Positions 45,466 to 58,533 are shown, numbered from the stretch's first letter. The stretch is DNA of 64,000 nt from Myotis daubentonii (GCF_963259705.1 NC_081851.1:10886145-10950144), one strand, 5' to 3'. Notes: a model not told the origin generated them from the sequence alone. Program-made: numbers and translations.

Positions 45466-47807
45466 GTAAGTGACCTGGGGCGTGAGGTCTGCCCGGCGCC
45501 GGGAGGTTCCAGGAGAAACAGTAAATGTGTGTGTGCATGTGTGTCGATGTGTATACAGCGCATAGTGTGGCAGCCGAGCACCGTTCCTTTGTAGATTGTG
45601 TGAACAGACCAGAATTAGCAAGAGCATCCCGGGGCTCTTACTAAGACAGGTGAGTAGGACTGGTCAGGGTCCCTGTGTGAGGTGCGGCTCCGTGCACCCA
45701 AGTCCGCGGTGAGTGTAGGGCCTCACTCCACGATCGCCACTTGTTCCCGGGAGACACACTCACAGATACAAGGGTGAGAAAGTTTTTGCTTCGTGAAGGC
45801 TGTTTGTCCTCTTTACCAAGTTTCCCCTTCTGTTCTGAGGACCTAAGCATCATGTTCTCTCTGGTTTCCCATTGTTAGCGACCCTCGTCTGCCCTGTGGT
45901 TAACTCTGTCTCCACTCTGGGTCCCAGACATGTCAGCTGCTCCCAGCCGGACGGGCACTGGTTTCTGACGCAGCCTTTGCTGGTTGGGTTTTCTTTGTAA
46001 ACCACGTGCATCGTATCATCCTGAGGTCACCTTTGCCACAGACATCGCCACCGAGTTCATCTCTGAGCAGCTTTGGAAGCATTTGTGAACAGGGCCGGAA
46101 GGAAAAAAGGCAATTCTAGGGCGAGATGAGTGAGTATGTGTGACGCAGGGTCTGCGGCCACCTGGCCTGCAGCAGGGGCAGTGCCAGCAGTCGACAAATT
46201 TGGGGTCTGTGTTTGGGGGATGTGTCTGATCCTCTGTGGAGGAACTGGGCCAGGATCATGCGTGTGCATGCGCGTGTGTGAGTGTTATGGAAATACTCAG
46301 CTGGTTTTGCAGGCCTCTTTGCAGGAACACCTTCCATACAGTTAGATACCACTGTTCCCCCAAAAAACAAAAATAAGAGTTCTATGGTTAGAGTTCATTG
46401 TGATTACATTGCATTGGTTCTGGCAGGCTTCTGTTTAGTTTTCTCAATGCAAACGGTACAACTAGTAAGTGTGTGCTACGTGCTGTAATTGTCCTCTGAA
46501 AAGGTTGATGCCACCGTGAGTGCACAGTCAACACTCGGGTGCTTGATCCGTGAGGAATTAAGGCCGCAGAAATGCTTTTCCCCTGCAGAGGCTCGCGAGG
46601 CAGCCTTGGTGTGTTCCTTTCTGAGGCAGCAGAACCCATAGTGGTGGTGTCGGCAGCTTGTGGAGTTAGCGGCCTCCCTGATGTGTTTGGGCAAGCAGGC
46701 CGGCCTGATCGCTAGCTGCATCTGAAGTCTGAACTCTGAGCTTTTCTTATCCAGCTGCCAGAGTTCATCATCCCTGGCAGGACATCACATTGCGTGGTTC
46801 TCCTGTGACGTAAGCTCTGTGCTCAGCTCCCTTAGATCTGTTTGAGGCAGAATGACCCACAGCAGCACGTTTAACTCTTCTGAGCAGAAGTTCAGAGGAA
46901 GCCCTGGAAAAGCAATTACAATATAAAGCGATGGATCCAGAGCCCCTAAGGGGTAAATAATTCAGTGTCAAAAAGTGTAATCTTGACTTAGAACACCTGG
47001 GTGTGAAGAGACTTCTTAGAGCCGGGCTGAAGCAGCCCCCCAGTGTGGGGACACCAGCCCCATTCGTGGTGGCTCCTGTCGGGATTTGGGGAAGAGAGTC
47101 CTCGGGAAGAGGAGTGAGAACAGCGGCCTGCAGGTGGCTGGCCTTCGGGGGCCTGCTACTTTCCGTGGATGCTGCGTGGCCCTTGCCTTGTGTGGGTCCA
47201 TCTGAGAACTGGCCGATGCGATGTCTTGTTTGTCTCACGTTAACACAGACTAGGCTGACTGCTCCATAATGGAAACGTTGTTTACATTTGATTTTAACGT
47301 TCTGGGGGGGCTTTCGGGTCGTGTGCACCGTCCTAACTTGCACCGCGAATAGTGTGCCTGGGCCTCCAGTTCTAGGGCTGTGGGAGCAGACAGCCCCTCG
47401 TGGGGCCAGCCCCCGCTCTGCATCCACGGCCCCCCGGTCTGGAGATGCCGTGTGGCCCGATTGGGTGCAGGCTGCCTGCCCCATGGGTGTTGCTGTCGTG
47501 CGCCAGTCTGTGCCGAAGGGCTGCTGCCAGGCTGTGAGGCACGTGCTGCTTTGTCCCGACAGCAGCAGGCCAGTCGGCTGCTTTTCTCCTTCACGGCCTG
47601 TCACCTGCGGCTTGTGGAACTGCCCGGATGGACAAGTGGACAAACCTTTGCTTATTCCTGTCCCTCCGTCCGCTGCCTCTGCCTCTTGCTGGAGTCCCGC
47701 ATCCTCTGTCCTCTCCCCGGTCCGTTTCCCTGCTCACTTGCTTGTCTCAGGGGGGAGCCTGCCCTCAGTCTCCACCAGGCCAGCTGAGGGCCTGGCCAGA
47801 GGCCAGC

Positions 47808-47845
47808 GCGCACCTCGCACCTCGCACCTCGCACCTCGCACCGCG
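47808..47845. repeat. 7-bp tandem repeat
   Basis: Four to five copies of CACCTCG, the last changed to CACCGCG. Confidence 0.9.
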
Positions 47846-49116
47846 CAGGGCGGACAGGGTTCGTCCTCAGCATTTCTCAGGGCTCGGAGGCATCTTCGCC
47901 TGCGGGCCTTTTCTTTTCTGCAGCCTTGGGGCCTGGCGCCTTCCTCCTAGACCACACAGGACGCCCGGCCTGGGTAAGCTGAGCAGCTGTCTTAGAGCGC
48001 ATCTTCAAGATGCGTCCTTTCTGCAGGCCGCCTGATGGTTCCAGTGTCAGCAAGCTAGACTCTTGCTTGTCGGGATTTTGCATTTAAAAATATGTAATAC
48101 ATTTCAGTTTTGAAAGATAAAAATATACCCAACTCTGAGTCCAAGGAAATACATGCTTTTGGGGGGAGAAGTGCATATTTTGGGAAAACAAACAAGAACA
48201 TTGCCACACCGCGGCCTCCGGTGTCAGTGACGTGCAGCTGTTCCGCGGGTATCTGTGAGACACGGTTCATCAGTGAACACGCGAACCAGCCAGGCGACCT
48301 GCCCCGGCGTTTCCTCTCCGAATCTCAGTCCCTAAGGTTCTTTCTTCCACCTTCTCTCTCTCCCTCCTTTGCTCTCCTCTCTCACCTGCAATTGTCATGC
48401 ATCCTGAGCAGCTAAAGGTGAAATAATACCGTTTCCCACTCTCCGTATTTGACAGTCGTACTTCTACCCGCTAATCCGTACCCATTACATCTAGGAAACT
48501 CGCAACGCTCCCTGCCCTCTGCCTGTCCATCATCAGTGCTGGCTTGTGTGTCCGCACCTATTCCACGGCGGCACTTACAGTGAGGAGCAGCCAGAACTGG
48601 AATGCTGGCGAGCTGCGAATTTTATTTTTTCAGTTGCTACACCTTCCCTTTTTGAAAAGGTGACTCAGGAAGTGAGAGGGTGCGAGGATGGGGTCTGCAC
48701 AGGTGACCCGCTTTAGGCCTCAGCCCGTCCTGTAGGAAGCTGTTTCCTCGGTAAGAATTGAAGCTCCCAACTTGTGTCCCCACTGGTGGTACGCAGAGCC
48801 TGACTTTCTGTCATACGACACATTGTTTCGGATAGGGAAAGCCTATCTTGCCGAAGATAATTCATGCACATGGTATTCACACTAATAGTTTTGTTTCATC
48901 CCTTGTTCTTTTTTGGTCTACTAAAATTATTTGATCAGGAAGGAACAAAACAAAAGCATAGTTCCTTGCTGTATCTTTCAAGTTACAGGATGAAGTAAAA
49001 ATAGGTTTGTGATTACGCGAAACACAGTTTATTCTTGTACTGTATTGTTTTCCATACAAACAACTGTAAACCCACTTTTCCCCCACCCTGTACACTTCTT
49101 ATAGAATTCCTCATTT

Positions 49117-49371
49117 CTTTTTTTTTTTTTTGGTTAATACTCACATCAGGATTTTTTTTTCCCATTGATCTTTTTTTAGATAGAGTAAAAGGGAGGGGGA
49201 TAAAGGGAAAGGAGAGAGAGAGGAAATACCAATTGGTTGCCTCCTGCATGCACCAAGACCAGGGCCAGGTACGAACCTGCAACCCAGAGACATGCCCTTG
49301 ACTGGGAATTGAGCCTGAGACCTCTCGGTGTGCGGCTGATGCTCTAACCGCTGACCATCACCGGCCAGGGC
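49117..49371 (-). mobile_element. Ves-type SINE, GTGAGTATTAAC-tail subtype
   Basis: The - strand reads CCTGGCCGGTGATGGTCAGC head, TCAATTCCCAGTCAAGGGCA, a CT-rich body, CCTGATGTGAGTATTAACC and A-rich tail. Imperfect flanking repeats AATTCCTCATTT and AAATCCTAATTT. Confidence 0.88.
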
Positions 49372-49434
49372 TTGAAATCCTAATTTTAGCCAGAACTCAG
49401 TTTTCAGGCAGTTTGATCACTGTCTCTCCACGTC

Positions 49435-49616
49435 CGTGATGCTCAATCTGTAAAGTCCCGGAGCCTGGGACTTGGCACCGTAGAGATGGCTGCTCCCCCC
49501 ACACAGTTCCTGAGTCAGGAGACCTGGGCCCAGAACTTGCCTTTCCAGCACATTCCCTGGTGATCCAGCTGCTGTGGATCTAGGGACCACCCTTTGAAAA
49601 CTGCTTGTATCCATTA
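49435..49616 (-). mobile_element. MER20-like hAT remnant
   Basis: CATTCCCTGGTGATCCAGCT, GGGACCACCCTTTGAAAAC at the right and TGCTCAATCTGTAAAG at the left follow the - strand of MER20. Ancient. Confidence 0.55.
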
Positions 49617-49873
49617 CGCAGTCGTAATGGTTTTATACACATTAATAGCAGTAATTTAAACTCCATTTCTGCAGAATACTACATTTCTAAGGATTATAAA
49701 CATGCTTAAAGGTGAAAATCATTAACCCTATTGTCGAGTTGACTTTTATGCAGAACTGTCAGCTTTTGGAGAGTGAAATTCATCTCATAAAGCATTTCTG
49801 TTTATTTTTAAGCTATTTAGAGTTTGGTAACGAAATGTATTTGCTTTGTGTTTCTGATCAAGAATGAGAAAGA

Positions 49874-50122
49874 GGCTGTGGCCTGTTGCTCAGTGGTTAG
49901 AGCACTGGCCTGCATACCGAAGGGTAGCAGGTTCGATTTCCGGCCAAGGGCACATACCTGGGTTGCAGGTTCCATCCCCAGGTCTGTCGGGGCCTGTGAG
50001 GGGGACAACCAATTGATGTGTCTCTCTTCCATCAATATTTCTCTCTCTCCCTCCCTCCCCTCTCTCTAAAACAAAAATCAGTGGAAAAAATGTCCTCAGG
50101 TGAGGATTAACAACAACAACAA
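49874..50122 (+). mobile_element. Ves-type SINE, GTGAGGATTAAC-tail subtype
   Basis: Head GGCCTGTTGCTCAGTGGTTA, B box GGTTCGATTTCC, body with CAACCAATTGATGTGTCTCT, CT-rich stretch, GGTGAGGATTAAC and a (CAA)n tail. Direct repeats AAGAATGAGAAAG and AAGAATGAGGAAG flank it. Confidence 0.92.
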
Positions 50123-51699
50123 CAAGAATGAGGAAGGATGGAGAAGAGGGCGAGTGCTGCCCCGGTAGCTCAGGAGATGGGGGCCTCGGGGGAATGTCTT
50201 TCTGCCGGACTTGCTCACACGCTTCCGAAAACCCTCGTTGGCACAGTGATTGCTAGCTGTTCCCTGAAAATGGGTGACTGTTAAGAAAATGTATAGGTTC
50301 CTAGGAGCACCTTTCCAGTTGCAAAAATAAAAATTGTTTTATTTAATTGTCAGGCTTGTAGTTCAGTAGCTAATGGAAGTTTTGTGTCTAGACCTTGACA
50401 GTATTTCTAACATTAAACATATCTGAGCGGACCTCGGCTTCATGAGAGGCGTGGCCCCAGCGCTCAGTGCTGGCCGCAGCTCCCTGTCACAGGCTGCCGT
50501 GACGTCGGTCCCAGCCTGCGAGACGGCTGGCCTGTCAGTGACATGGGAGGCACTGTGCATCTTGGCATTTCAGCCTCAAAACCACCACTTATTCTGAAGG
50601 GCCTGGGATGGTGGTTTTTCCTGCTACATTATACACCGGCCAAGGCCCTGGTTCGCTGGCAGCTCTCACACGTTCTCTCTGTGGGAACTGGTGGACACGG
50701 GCAGGTTCAGTGGACACACTGGTCTACTTCGCTCATCATGATCTTTGCACTTACCAAACACCCTACGAGCTCTCCGAGGCTTTTCTGACACCCCAGGACC
50801 CACCTTGCCAAGATGCACAAAACCCGTGGAGATGAGGCCCAGGCGCTGGCAGACGGGTCAGAGCTCTGGGCTGGAGCTGAGGAGCTGCGGGTGCTGGAAG
50901 GGCTGGGGCCCCTCGCGCTGCTCAGGGGTTTATGCTGCCTCTGTAACTGCGCTGGCAGGACAGCGTCTGAGCACTATTTTAGCTTTTCTTCGTAAAAGGG
51001 AAAGTTCTCTTCGGAACTTTTTGGTTAGCAACACAGGTACTGATGTAGGTCTTTCGTCAAGTGAAGTGGGGTGGCGTGAACTTCCGAAAGTGGGGGATAC
51101 CTGCAATGCCGAATGGGTTTGAGGGGAGGGAGATAATGTGGAAAGCAGACTAGAGAGAGTCTTACCAAAAACTCGCCTGATCGTGACGCGTCAACAAGGC
51201 AGGTGCAGGGCGGCTGTGCGGCTGCGTCCGGGCGAGGCTGGGGGAGTCGCTGGTGGCCGGCTGGTCCCCACTGCGTCGCCCACAGTAGCTGGCAGCCTCT
51301 CTGTTGGCACCGTGCCTCTCTCCAGGTTTCAGCGGTCATCGCCCTCTCCCTCCTCACGCCTGTGTTCCTACCCTCGGGTTCTGGACTCGGCTCCCTCTTC
51401 CTCCAGACCCTTGGAAAAGTCTAGAATACAGCTCCCTTCCCCGGCCTTCCCCCAGTCTAAAGCGCACACACCCTTCAGGGCTCTCTCTAGTCACCTTTGC
51501 TTCTGGGAAGCCTTCCCTGACCGCAGGCCACACAGCATCTGTGCTCATCTGCAATCTCCTCTGACTGTGGCTGTGACCCATGAGAGACCACGTCGGAAGG
51601 GAGAATGCGTATCGCATCGTGCTGCCCCATCCAGTCCCTCGCACCTTGATGGAACTTTAAGAAGTGTTCTCACATTAACTATCCAGAATGCGTACAGCC

Positions 51700-52220
51700 T
51701 CGGTGAGCACCCGAGACGTGGCCCTCGGTGTGAGCACCCGAGCCGTGGCCCTCGGTGTGAGCACCCGATCCCCAGTCCTCGGTGTGAGCACCCGGTCCTC
51801 AGTGTGAGCACCCGAGCCGTGGCCCTCGGTGTGAGCACCCGAGCCGTGGCCCTCGGTGTGAGCACCCGATCCCCGGTCCTTGGTGTGAGCACCCGATCCG
51901 TGGTCCTTGGTGTGAGCACCCGATCCGTGGTCCTCGGTGTGAGCACCCGATCCGTGGCCCTCGGTGTGAGCACCCGATCCCTTGTCCTCGGTGTGAGCAC
52001 CCGATCCCCGGCCCTCGGTGTGAGCACCCGATCCCCGGTCCTTGGTGTGAGCACCCGGTCCTCGGTGTGAGCACCCGATCCGTGGTCCTTGGTGTGAGCG
52101 CCCGATCCCCGGTCCTCAGTGTGAGCACCCGATCCCCTGCCCTCGATGTGAGCACCTGAGCCGTGGTCCTCGGTGTGAGCACCCGAGCCGTGGCCCTCGG
52201 TGTGAGCACCTGAGCTGTGG
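51700..52220. repeat. 27-bp minisatellite, about 19 copies
   Basis: Unit GTGAGCACCCGATCC then CCGGTCCTCGGT, with variants GAGCCGTGGCC, GATCCGTGGTC and two shortened ~20-bp copies (near 51790 and 52050). As 27 is a multiple of 3, both strands read as 9-residue peptide repeats; the short copies shift frame. Confidence 0.96.
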
Positions 52221-53726
52221 CACGGGCGGGACTCCGGTGCCTCTGCCCGCTTCCTGCTGGCTGTGCTGTGCACCAGCTCGCATGGCTCAGATGCGGTAGC
52301 TCTAGCTTATTGCTGCCACGGGGGGTCCAGACACCCTTCCTGTCAGGCCGGTAAACACAACGGGGAGAGAAGTGGGCAGAAGGGAACACAGGCAACTGAT
52401 GAGCAACCTTTCAAACTAACATATATATATTTATGCCAAAGTAAGTAATTTATCTCTAGAAATATTTTCATAAGAATTCCTTAGATCACTAGATACCCTT
52501 TACTAAGTATTTACATTGCTCTCATGTACAATTGCTAGTACCTGTGAGAAATGTTTTCCCCCAGATATGTAAGGCTGTAGTGGAAATTTTCAGAAACTGG
52601 GTCAAATAGGTTTTTAGCCCTTGACTTATAAGAAGGGCGCCATGGTGGACAGGTGCCGCACCGGTGCAGACCCAGTCCTGCTTTGCTGCTTGTGTTTGAT
52701 TTTACTCCGCCTGGTTTCTTTCTCACTGTGGCTGCAGACGTGCCTGAGTGCTTCTCGGTTGAGACCGCCCTCCCTGTGGCTTATAGCAGAGGCGACAGTT
52801 AGACTTAGCTCCCAGTAACGTGTGATCACTCCAAGCTGGCAACGAGAGAAAACTATAGAAATTGTTAGGGTTGCTTTGAACTACGCTTTCTGTTCAGTTT
52901 TGTGCGAGCGCACACACATGTAGAAGAGAGGGGAGGGAGAAGCTGCTGCCCAGGCTGGCGCCGGGGGCTGTGGTGTGGGGGGTCTCTCGCTGGGGAAGGA
53001 GGCTGCAGCTCCAGCCTTTAGGTTTGAGGAGGGGGAGTGAGGGGCCGGAACCGAGCAGCATCCAGGCTCAGCCCCGGCCGACACGTGGTAGACATTCTGG
53101 CATGTTGGCCGGCGCCTGGAAGGCACGCAGGCATCTCCTAAATGGAGGACCTGTACCCTGGCAGGGTCTCTACCAGGCGTCCTTTGAAAACAGTTTCTTT
53201 GTAACTTGTAGAAGGAATTCTGCAGGAAATGGTTGCACTTTGGTCTGGAGATGGCTGGCAGAGATGGTTTCTAAGGTATCTCACTAACCAATATTCCAGG
53301 ATCCTGAGAGAATCAGTGGGTACATCAGCCAGAGCCAGGCAGGACCATCGTAGCCTTTTTGGAAGGTCGAGAAAAAATTAGTGGTTCATGGAAGAATGCC
53401 ACCTTCAGGGGTCATTGTTGCCTGAACCCCGCCCAGAGGGGAGCAAACTTTTTTGGTTCTGGAACTGGGTCTGAGCCTGTCTCCACCTGCCGCATGCCCC
53501 CCAGGAAAACAGTTAGCCCGTCCTCAGGTGTGGCAGGTGAGCCAGGAAAACATGAGTTCTTTGGTGCCATCGCTGTGCCCTCTAGGAGGCGCTGCCTGAA
53601 GCTTTGCAGGAAGTTAAGCATCCGTGGTACCTTGGTAGGAAGAGCAGGTGTTTTCGCCCTCCTGATACTTTGGGTTTCTGTATCATGATTCCTATGTTGC
53701 CGCCAGAATTTCACATCTTTTTAGAC

Positions 53727-53948
53727 CAGCGGTTCTCAACCTGTGAGTCACAACCCCTTTGGGGGTCGAACGACCCTTGCACAGGGGTCGCCTAAAACCA
53801 TCGGAAAACACATATATAATTACATATTGTTTTTGTGATGAATCACTATGCTTTAATTATGTTCAATTTGTAACAATGAAATTGGGGGTCACCACAACAT
53901 AAGGAGCTGTATTAAAGGGTCGCGTCATAGGAAGGTTGAGAACCACTG
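53727..53948 (+). mobile_element. SPIN-like hAT MITE
   Basis: Ends CAGCGGTTCTCAACCTG and AGGTTGAGAACCACTG with perfect 8-bp duplications TTTTAGAC (53719-53726, 53949-53956). It retains the ACACATATATAATTACA block but lacks the CTGCATATCAG to ATAATTTTATGG block, a different deletion from the other copies. Confidence 0.9.
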
Positions 53949-53974
53949 TTTTAGACTAACACATAAAAAGATGT

Positions 53975-54680
53975 TTTTTAAATGTTTTTTATTGTGGCAA
54001 AATATATATAACAAAATTTACCATTTTGACCATTTTTAAGTGTAGGTTTAGTGGCATTGAGTGCATTCAGATTGTTCTACAACTATCCCTACCATTCATC
54101 TCTAGAACTTTTTCATCTTCCCTAATTGAAGCTCAACACCCATTAAATACTAACTCCCTATTTCTCCCTCCCCTAGCCCCTAGCAGCTTTTTGCTTTCTG
54201 TCGCTAGGAGTTTGACTACCCTAAGTACCTCATGGGGGGATCATACAGTACTTATCCTTTTGTGTGTAGCCTGATTTCGTGTAATGTCCTCAAGGTTCAT
54301 TCCTGCTATAGCACGTGCCAGAGTTTCTTCCTTTGGAGGCTGAATGGCATCCCTTCATGATGTATAGACCCCATTTTGTGTACCCATGCACTCTGCCATG
54401 GGCATGGGTCGCTCCCACCTTCTGGCTCTGCTGTGTAACGCTGCTCTGAACATGCGTACAAATGCCAGCTCAGTCCCTGCCTGCAGGGTTTTGGGTGTAG
54501 ATCAGGGTGGAGGTGCTGGATCAGATGCTAATTCATTGTTTAGTTTTTTTAATTCATCTGTTTCCCACAGCAGCTCTGACATTTCCATTCCCACTAGCAG
54601 TGCACAAGGGCTCCAGTCCCTTCACATTCACACCAACAGTTTTTGCTTTCCAGTTTTGTTTTGTTTCTAATAATAATAAC
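53975..54680 (-). mobile_element. Ancient L1 3' UTR
   Basis: The - strand of an L1M-type 3' end: TATTGTGGCAAAATATATAT, ATCTCTAGAACTTTTTCATC, CCCTAGCAGC, CAAGGTTCATTC, CATTCCCACTAGCAGTGCAC. Not coding. Confidence 0.75.
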
Positions 54681-55192
54681 CAGGGTATAACGTGGTCATT
54701 TTTACTGTGTGCTTCAATTTATTAACATGGTAGAAATGAGAAAGTTATAAAGATGGGGAACAGATGGTGGTTTCTAGGGATAAGGGGGGGCCGGGGTGGG
54801 TGTGACTGTCCGTGCCGGGAGAAGGGAGTGCTGTGTGGTGAGGAGCGGTTGCTGTGGTTTTGATTTGCATCAGCACGTAATTTTTTCATCTCAGCTTCCC
54901 CTTTTGCTTGTTTGGGGTGTTTCTGTGACCCTTAGCTTGGCCTCGGGAGCGTGCAGGAGCAGCAGAGAGTGATGCATTCGCGTTCCGCCCACGGGGCTTG
55001 TAGCACAGAAAGCAGGGGTAGTAACAGCGTGGAATTGTGTGCACACTGGCCTGCTCGCTGCCTTCTCACCAATGTTTCACCTTTGGAAGGTCCCACTGTC
55101 ACGGCCATTGGAAATGAGCAGAGTCAAGCAAAGGTCGTTCCGCAAACGAGGGGGAGAACACCATGTAAAATGTTTTCAGCCTCCGTGGCCTT

Positions 55193-55348
55193 AATTCTCC
55201 AAGTGTGGTTCTTAGACCAGCAGCAGCCACGTCACCAGAGAACTTGCTAGAAATAGAGATTATCGGGCCCCACCCAGACCCACAACCTCCACCTGCACGA
55301 GCCCTCAGGTGACTCTGACGCTCCACTGAGCGTGGCAGGTGACATCGG
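55193..55348 (+). mobile_element. MER20-like hAT remnant
   Basis: TCCAAGTGTGGTTCTTAGAC, AGAACTTGCTAGAAATAGAG, CGGGCCCCACCCAGACC and CTCAGGTGACTCTGACG follow MER20 on the + strand. Confidence 0.7.
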
Positions 55349-57019
55349 TCAAGCCTCTTTGGACAGCGCTGCGCATATGGTCACATTCGGAATTGAATAT
55401 CATTTATTGATCAGCCAAGCAGGGATGATGTGGTGAAGAGACAAAGAACGGCAAGGACAGTATTCTAAAACGCTGCCCTCTGAGGTATTTAAATGTAAGA
55501 AATACATTTTGGAGGTCGGGAGGGGCAAACACCCGCACATGCTGACTTGAACATGGACAGTAAACACTATTGTTTCAGGATACGGTCCGTGGGACTTGGA
55601 GGCTGTTCTGCGGCCGATGGTTGATTTTTCTTCCCTTGTGCAAAGAAGTTTACTTCAGACACTAATGAGACCGATCACACTTGATCATGTTGTGTGTGGG
55701 TTGGTGTGAGCCTATGGAGTAAACATTTCAGAGACGCGGTTACAGGAGAACAGCAACTGTTGGTGAAAAGATCATCTGAACCGAAAGCAAAGAGAGTAGT
55801 ATCAGTTGGCAGCTAGTGGCATAAGTATAAACTGTGAGTCTGTTTTGATGAGGGAAGGAGTATTGGACAGCTAGAGAGGGTGACTAACAGGGATGAAATT
55901 CCAAAGCGGCTTTTCTGAGCTGAGGGCAGAGAAGATGATCAGGGAAGTACCGTTGGCCACTAACCCGTTGGTTCGAAAATTGAACTACTTCTCTGGACAA
56001 AAGAGTGCCTTCCTGAAAGAAGTCACAGGTACAGGAAAATAGCTGGTTACCAACTGAAAGGAGAGGATGGCACTGCCTTGGCCAAGGGGAGTGTTAAACG
56101 CTACGTGTGTGAGTTGCTGATCGAAGAGCAGCGGGGCCAGAAATGGGTCCAGAGTTCACCTGGGCAGCTTGGTGCGCCACACCAAGGGCATTTCTCTCAT
56201 CTTCCCACGGATTCTAAAGGAAAAGATAAATAGAAAGTTGTAAGGTTGTTTAAGAAGCAGGACTGCCTCCCCTGTGACTTCTCCACAGCCGTGTGCTTAG
56301 AGGACAGGCGTAGTAACACGTATGCTCTCTGGGTGGTGGAGGAGAAATGAAGGAGATTACCTGCTGCTCTCAGTATGGTTTGCTTTTCTAGAAGTATTCA
56401 CTCGTGAGGTGAAACTTCAAAGCTGTGAGCTGTAAGAAACGGATAGTGGAAAACATGGCCAAATTGTGAGTCCATAGTAGGTGCATTTATTCGCGCCTCC
56501 TCTGCTCCCATGTGGGGATGTGGAGTGAAATCAGCCTCTTGTACTTACAGGGATTACACTCAAACACAGGACCTAAAACCTAAGCAAAAATAATGACAAT
56601 ATAATAAATAAAATCTTGGTTTTTCTATCGATTAACTGTCTTCATATTCCACTTGGAGAATGACTTCCTAAGAAGAAGGGTGGAATGAATGGCTTTACCA
56701 ACTGATAATCCGTCAGAACCTCTGGTTCAAAACCTGTGAGAATAGCAATCATTCCTAGGAGGAATAGTCAGCGGGAAGACAGTAACAGGAAGTGATCTGA
56801 TGTTAGAATATTTGAAAAGTTAGCACAGTATTCAGCAAAGAGAAGTTATACCGATGAAGTGTAGTGTTTGGAGAAGGACAACTTGGACAATGAGAGGAAG
56901 CACAAAGATTAGAATTGAAGTGGGGAATAGAAAGTGGATGTTTCAAATCTGAAAAGAAGGCACAGGACTGAGTCTAGTTAGATTCTAGCCCAGCTAAGGA
57001 AAGTTTGAGCCAAGTGTGG

Positions 57020-57755
57020 CACCTGTGATGGCTCAGACGATGTCCACAACTTCTTCGATGCCCGTCCTTCAAAGCAGGGGCCCTGCTCGCCTCTTTCAGC
57101 AGGGGCTGGACTTGCTGACTCACCGCCGTGGTTGGAGGCGGTGGAGTCTTGGCAGGTGACTCTCAGGACGGGCCACAAACGGCGCGCGGCATCACTCTTG
57201 GATCACTTGGTATGGGGTTGGGGGGGTCGGGGGGCTGCCATGTGCCAAGAAGCAAGCAGCCCCACAGAGGGGCCAGGCGTGACCACGCCTGACGCCGATC
57301 CTCTGTCCCCAGTGGAGCCCGCAGATGACCGCAGCCTCAGCCGGTGTCTTCACTGCTGCTCCCTGTGGGGATGTGGAGTTAAATCAGGAGCTGGAAGGCT
57401 CTAGTTCAGCCGTGGGCAAACTACGGCCCGCGGGCCGGATCCGGCCCGTTCGGCTGTTCCATCCGGCCCGTGGAGCCGAAAGAGCGGAGGGTTCTCTTGC
57501 TCTCCCCTCCGCTCCTTCAGCAGCAGCAGTGCTAACATGGCAACGTCGGGAAACACGGCCGCAGCTCCTTCTTCTGAGTCCAGTTTAAGAACCCATTGTG
57601 GCCCTTGAGTCAAAAAGTTTGCCCACCCCTGCCTAGTTCAAGGTTTACGGCAAAGTCCCGAGCCACAGAAACTGCACTTACCAATGCTGCTGTTTAAGCC
57701 ACTGAGTTTGGGGGTGATTTGTCACACAGCAAAAGACAAACAGCACAGAACCCCA
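57020..57755 (+). mobile_element. MLT1-like (MaLR) LTR, split by a hAT element
   Basis: The left part holds GGGGCTGGACTTGCTGACTC and CCATGTGCCAAGAAGCAAGC. The right part, beyond the hAT insertion, holds GTTTAAGCCACTGAGTTTGG and GTCACACAGCAAAAGAC, the typical MaLR 3' end. Confidence 0.6.
57409..57632. mobile_element. hAT MITE with 8-bp target duplication
   Basis: Inverted ends CGTGGGCAAACTACGG and AAAGTTTGCCCACCCC are flanked by direct repeats CTAGTTCA at 57401-57408 and 57633-57640. The interior includes a GGCCCGCGGGCCGGAT palindrome. It sits inside an older MLT1-like LTR. Confidence 0.82.
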
Positions 57756-57997
57756 GATAGAAAGCAGGGCTCTGACAGGAGAGGCCACAGGGGAGTGAAC
57801 ATTGAAGTTCAAGAAACCCTGCTCTCCCACTTGTTGTTTAAAGAGAAAGCCTATTGCTAATGTTCATTTCCTCAAAGATACGAGGGTCGCATGGAACGGG
57901 TATGGACAGCCTCCCAGGCATTCCTTTGCCAGTTAGTTCAGCAACCACCTAGCGTGCACCTACTGTGTGCCAGGCCCCGCTTTTCTCCAGCATATAC

Positions 57998-58143
57998 AGA
58001 AATGAGCGCTGGCTGGTTATCCATGTGTCCCTCTCGCGTCGATGTTTCTCACTCTCTCTCCCCCCTCCCACTTCCCTCCTCTCCCCCCTCTTTTAAAAAT
58101 AAAAACCAATGGGAAAAAATGCTGGGGTAAGGATTTTTTTAAA
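57998..58143 (+). mobile_element. 5'-truncated Ves-type SINE
   Basis: Only the 3' half remains: GAGCGCTGGCTGGTTATCCA, GATGTTTCTCACTCTCTCTC, AATAAAAACCAATGGGAAAA and GGGGTAAGGATT. The tRNA-like head is missing. L2/MIR-like sequence (CCTACTGTGTGCCAGGC) lies just upstream. Confidence 0.75.
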
Positions 58144-58533
58144 AGAATGTATGAAAGTGAGGTAGGAATGAGCCTCGGGAAGCTTGGAGCCTAATAGGAG
58201 AGACGGGTCTAAACGGGGGCTGAGGACGCGTGATCACAAATGAGGTAAACGGCGCATTTCTGCAGAGGGTGGAGACCTTGTCCAGTTAGTTTAGGAAAAT
58301 CCCCGTTTTCTAGAAATTTTAATGGAAAGAAACCTTTTAAAAAGTTGATGATATACTGTTTGCTGTCTTTATAGTCTTGTAAAAGGAACTTAATATTCCC
58401 GAAGGATGTTGTTCTCCTGACATTTGTAAACCGTCCCAGCCTGTCCCAGTGTCAGACGTTACCTGTTCTGCAGTGTGAAGACAGGAGCAGGCAACTGAGG
58501 GGAAGTTTGCACCAGGTCCCAGGGCCATTAAAC

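Noticed and set aside
45124..45627. 167-codon antisense open frame opposite NCK2 exon
   Set aside because: Antisense frames opposite GC-rich coding exons are often open; no independent evidence.
51138..52273. Open frames of 310 (+) and 242 (-) codons
   Set aside because: Both run through the 27-bp minisatellite and have no homology or splice evidence.
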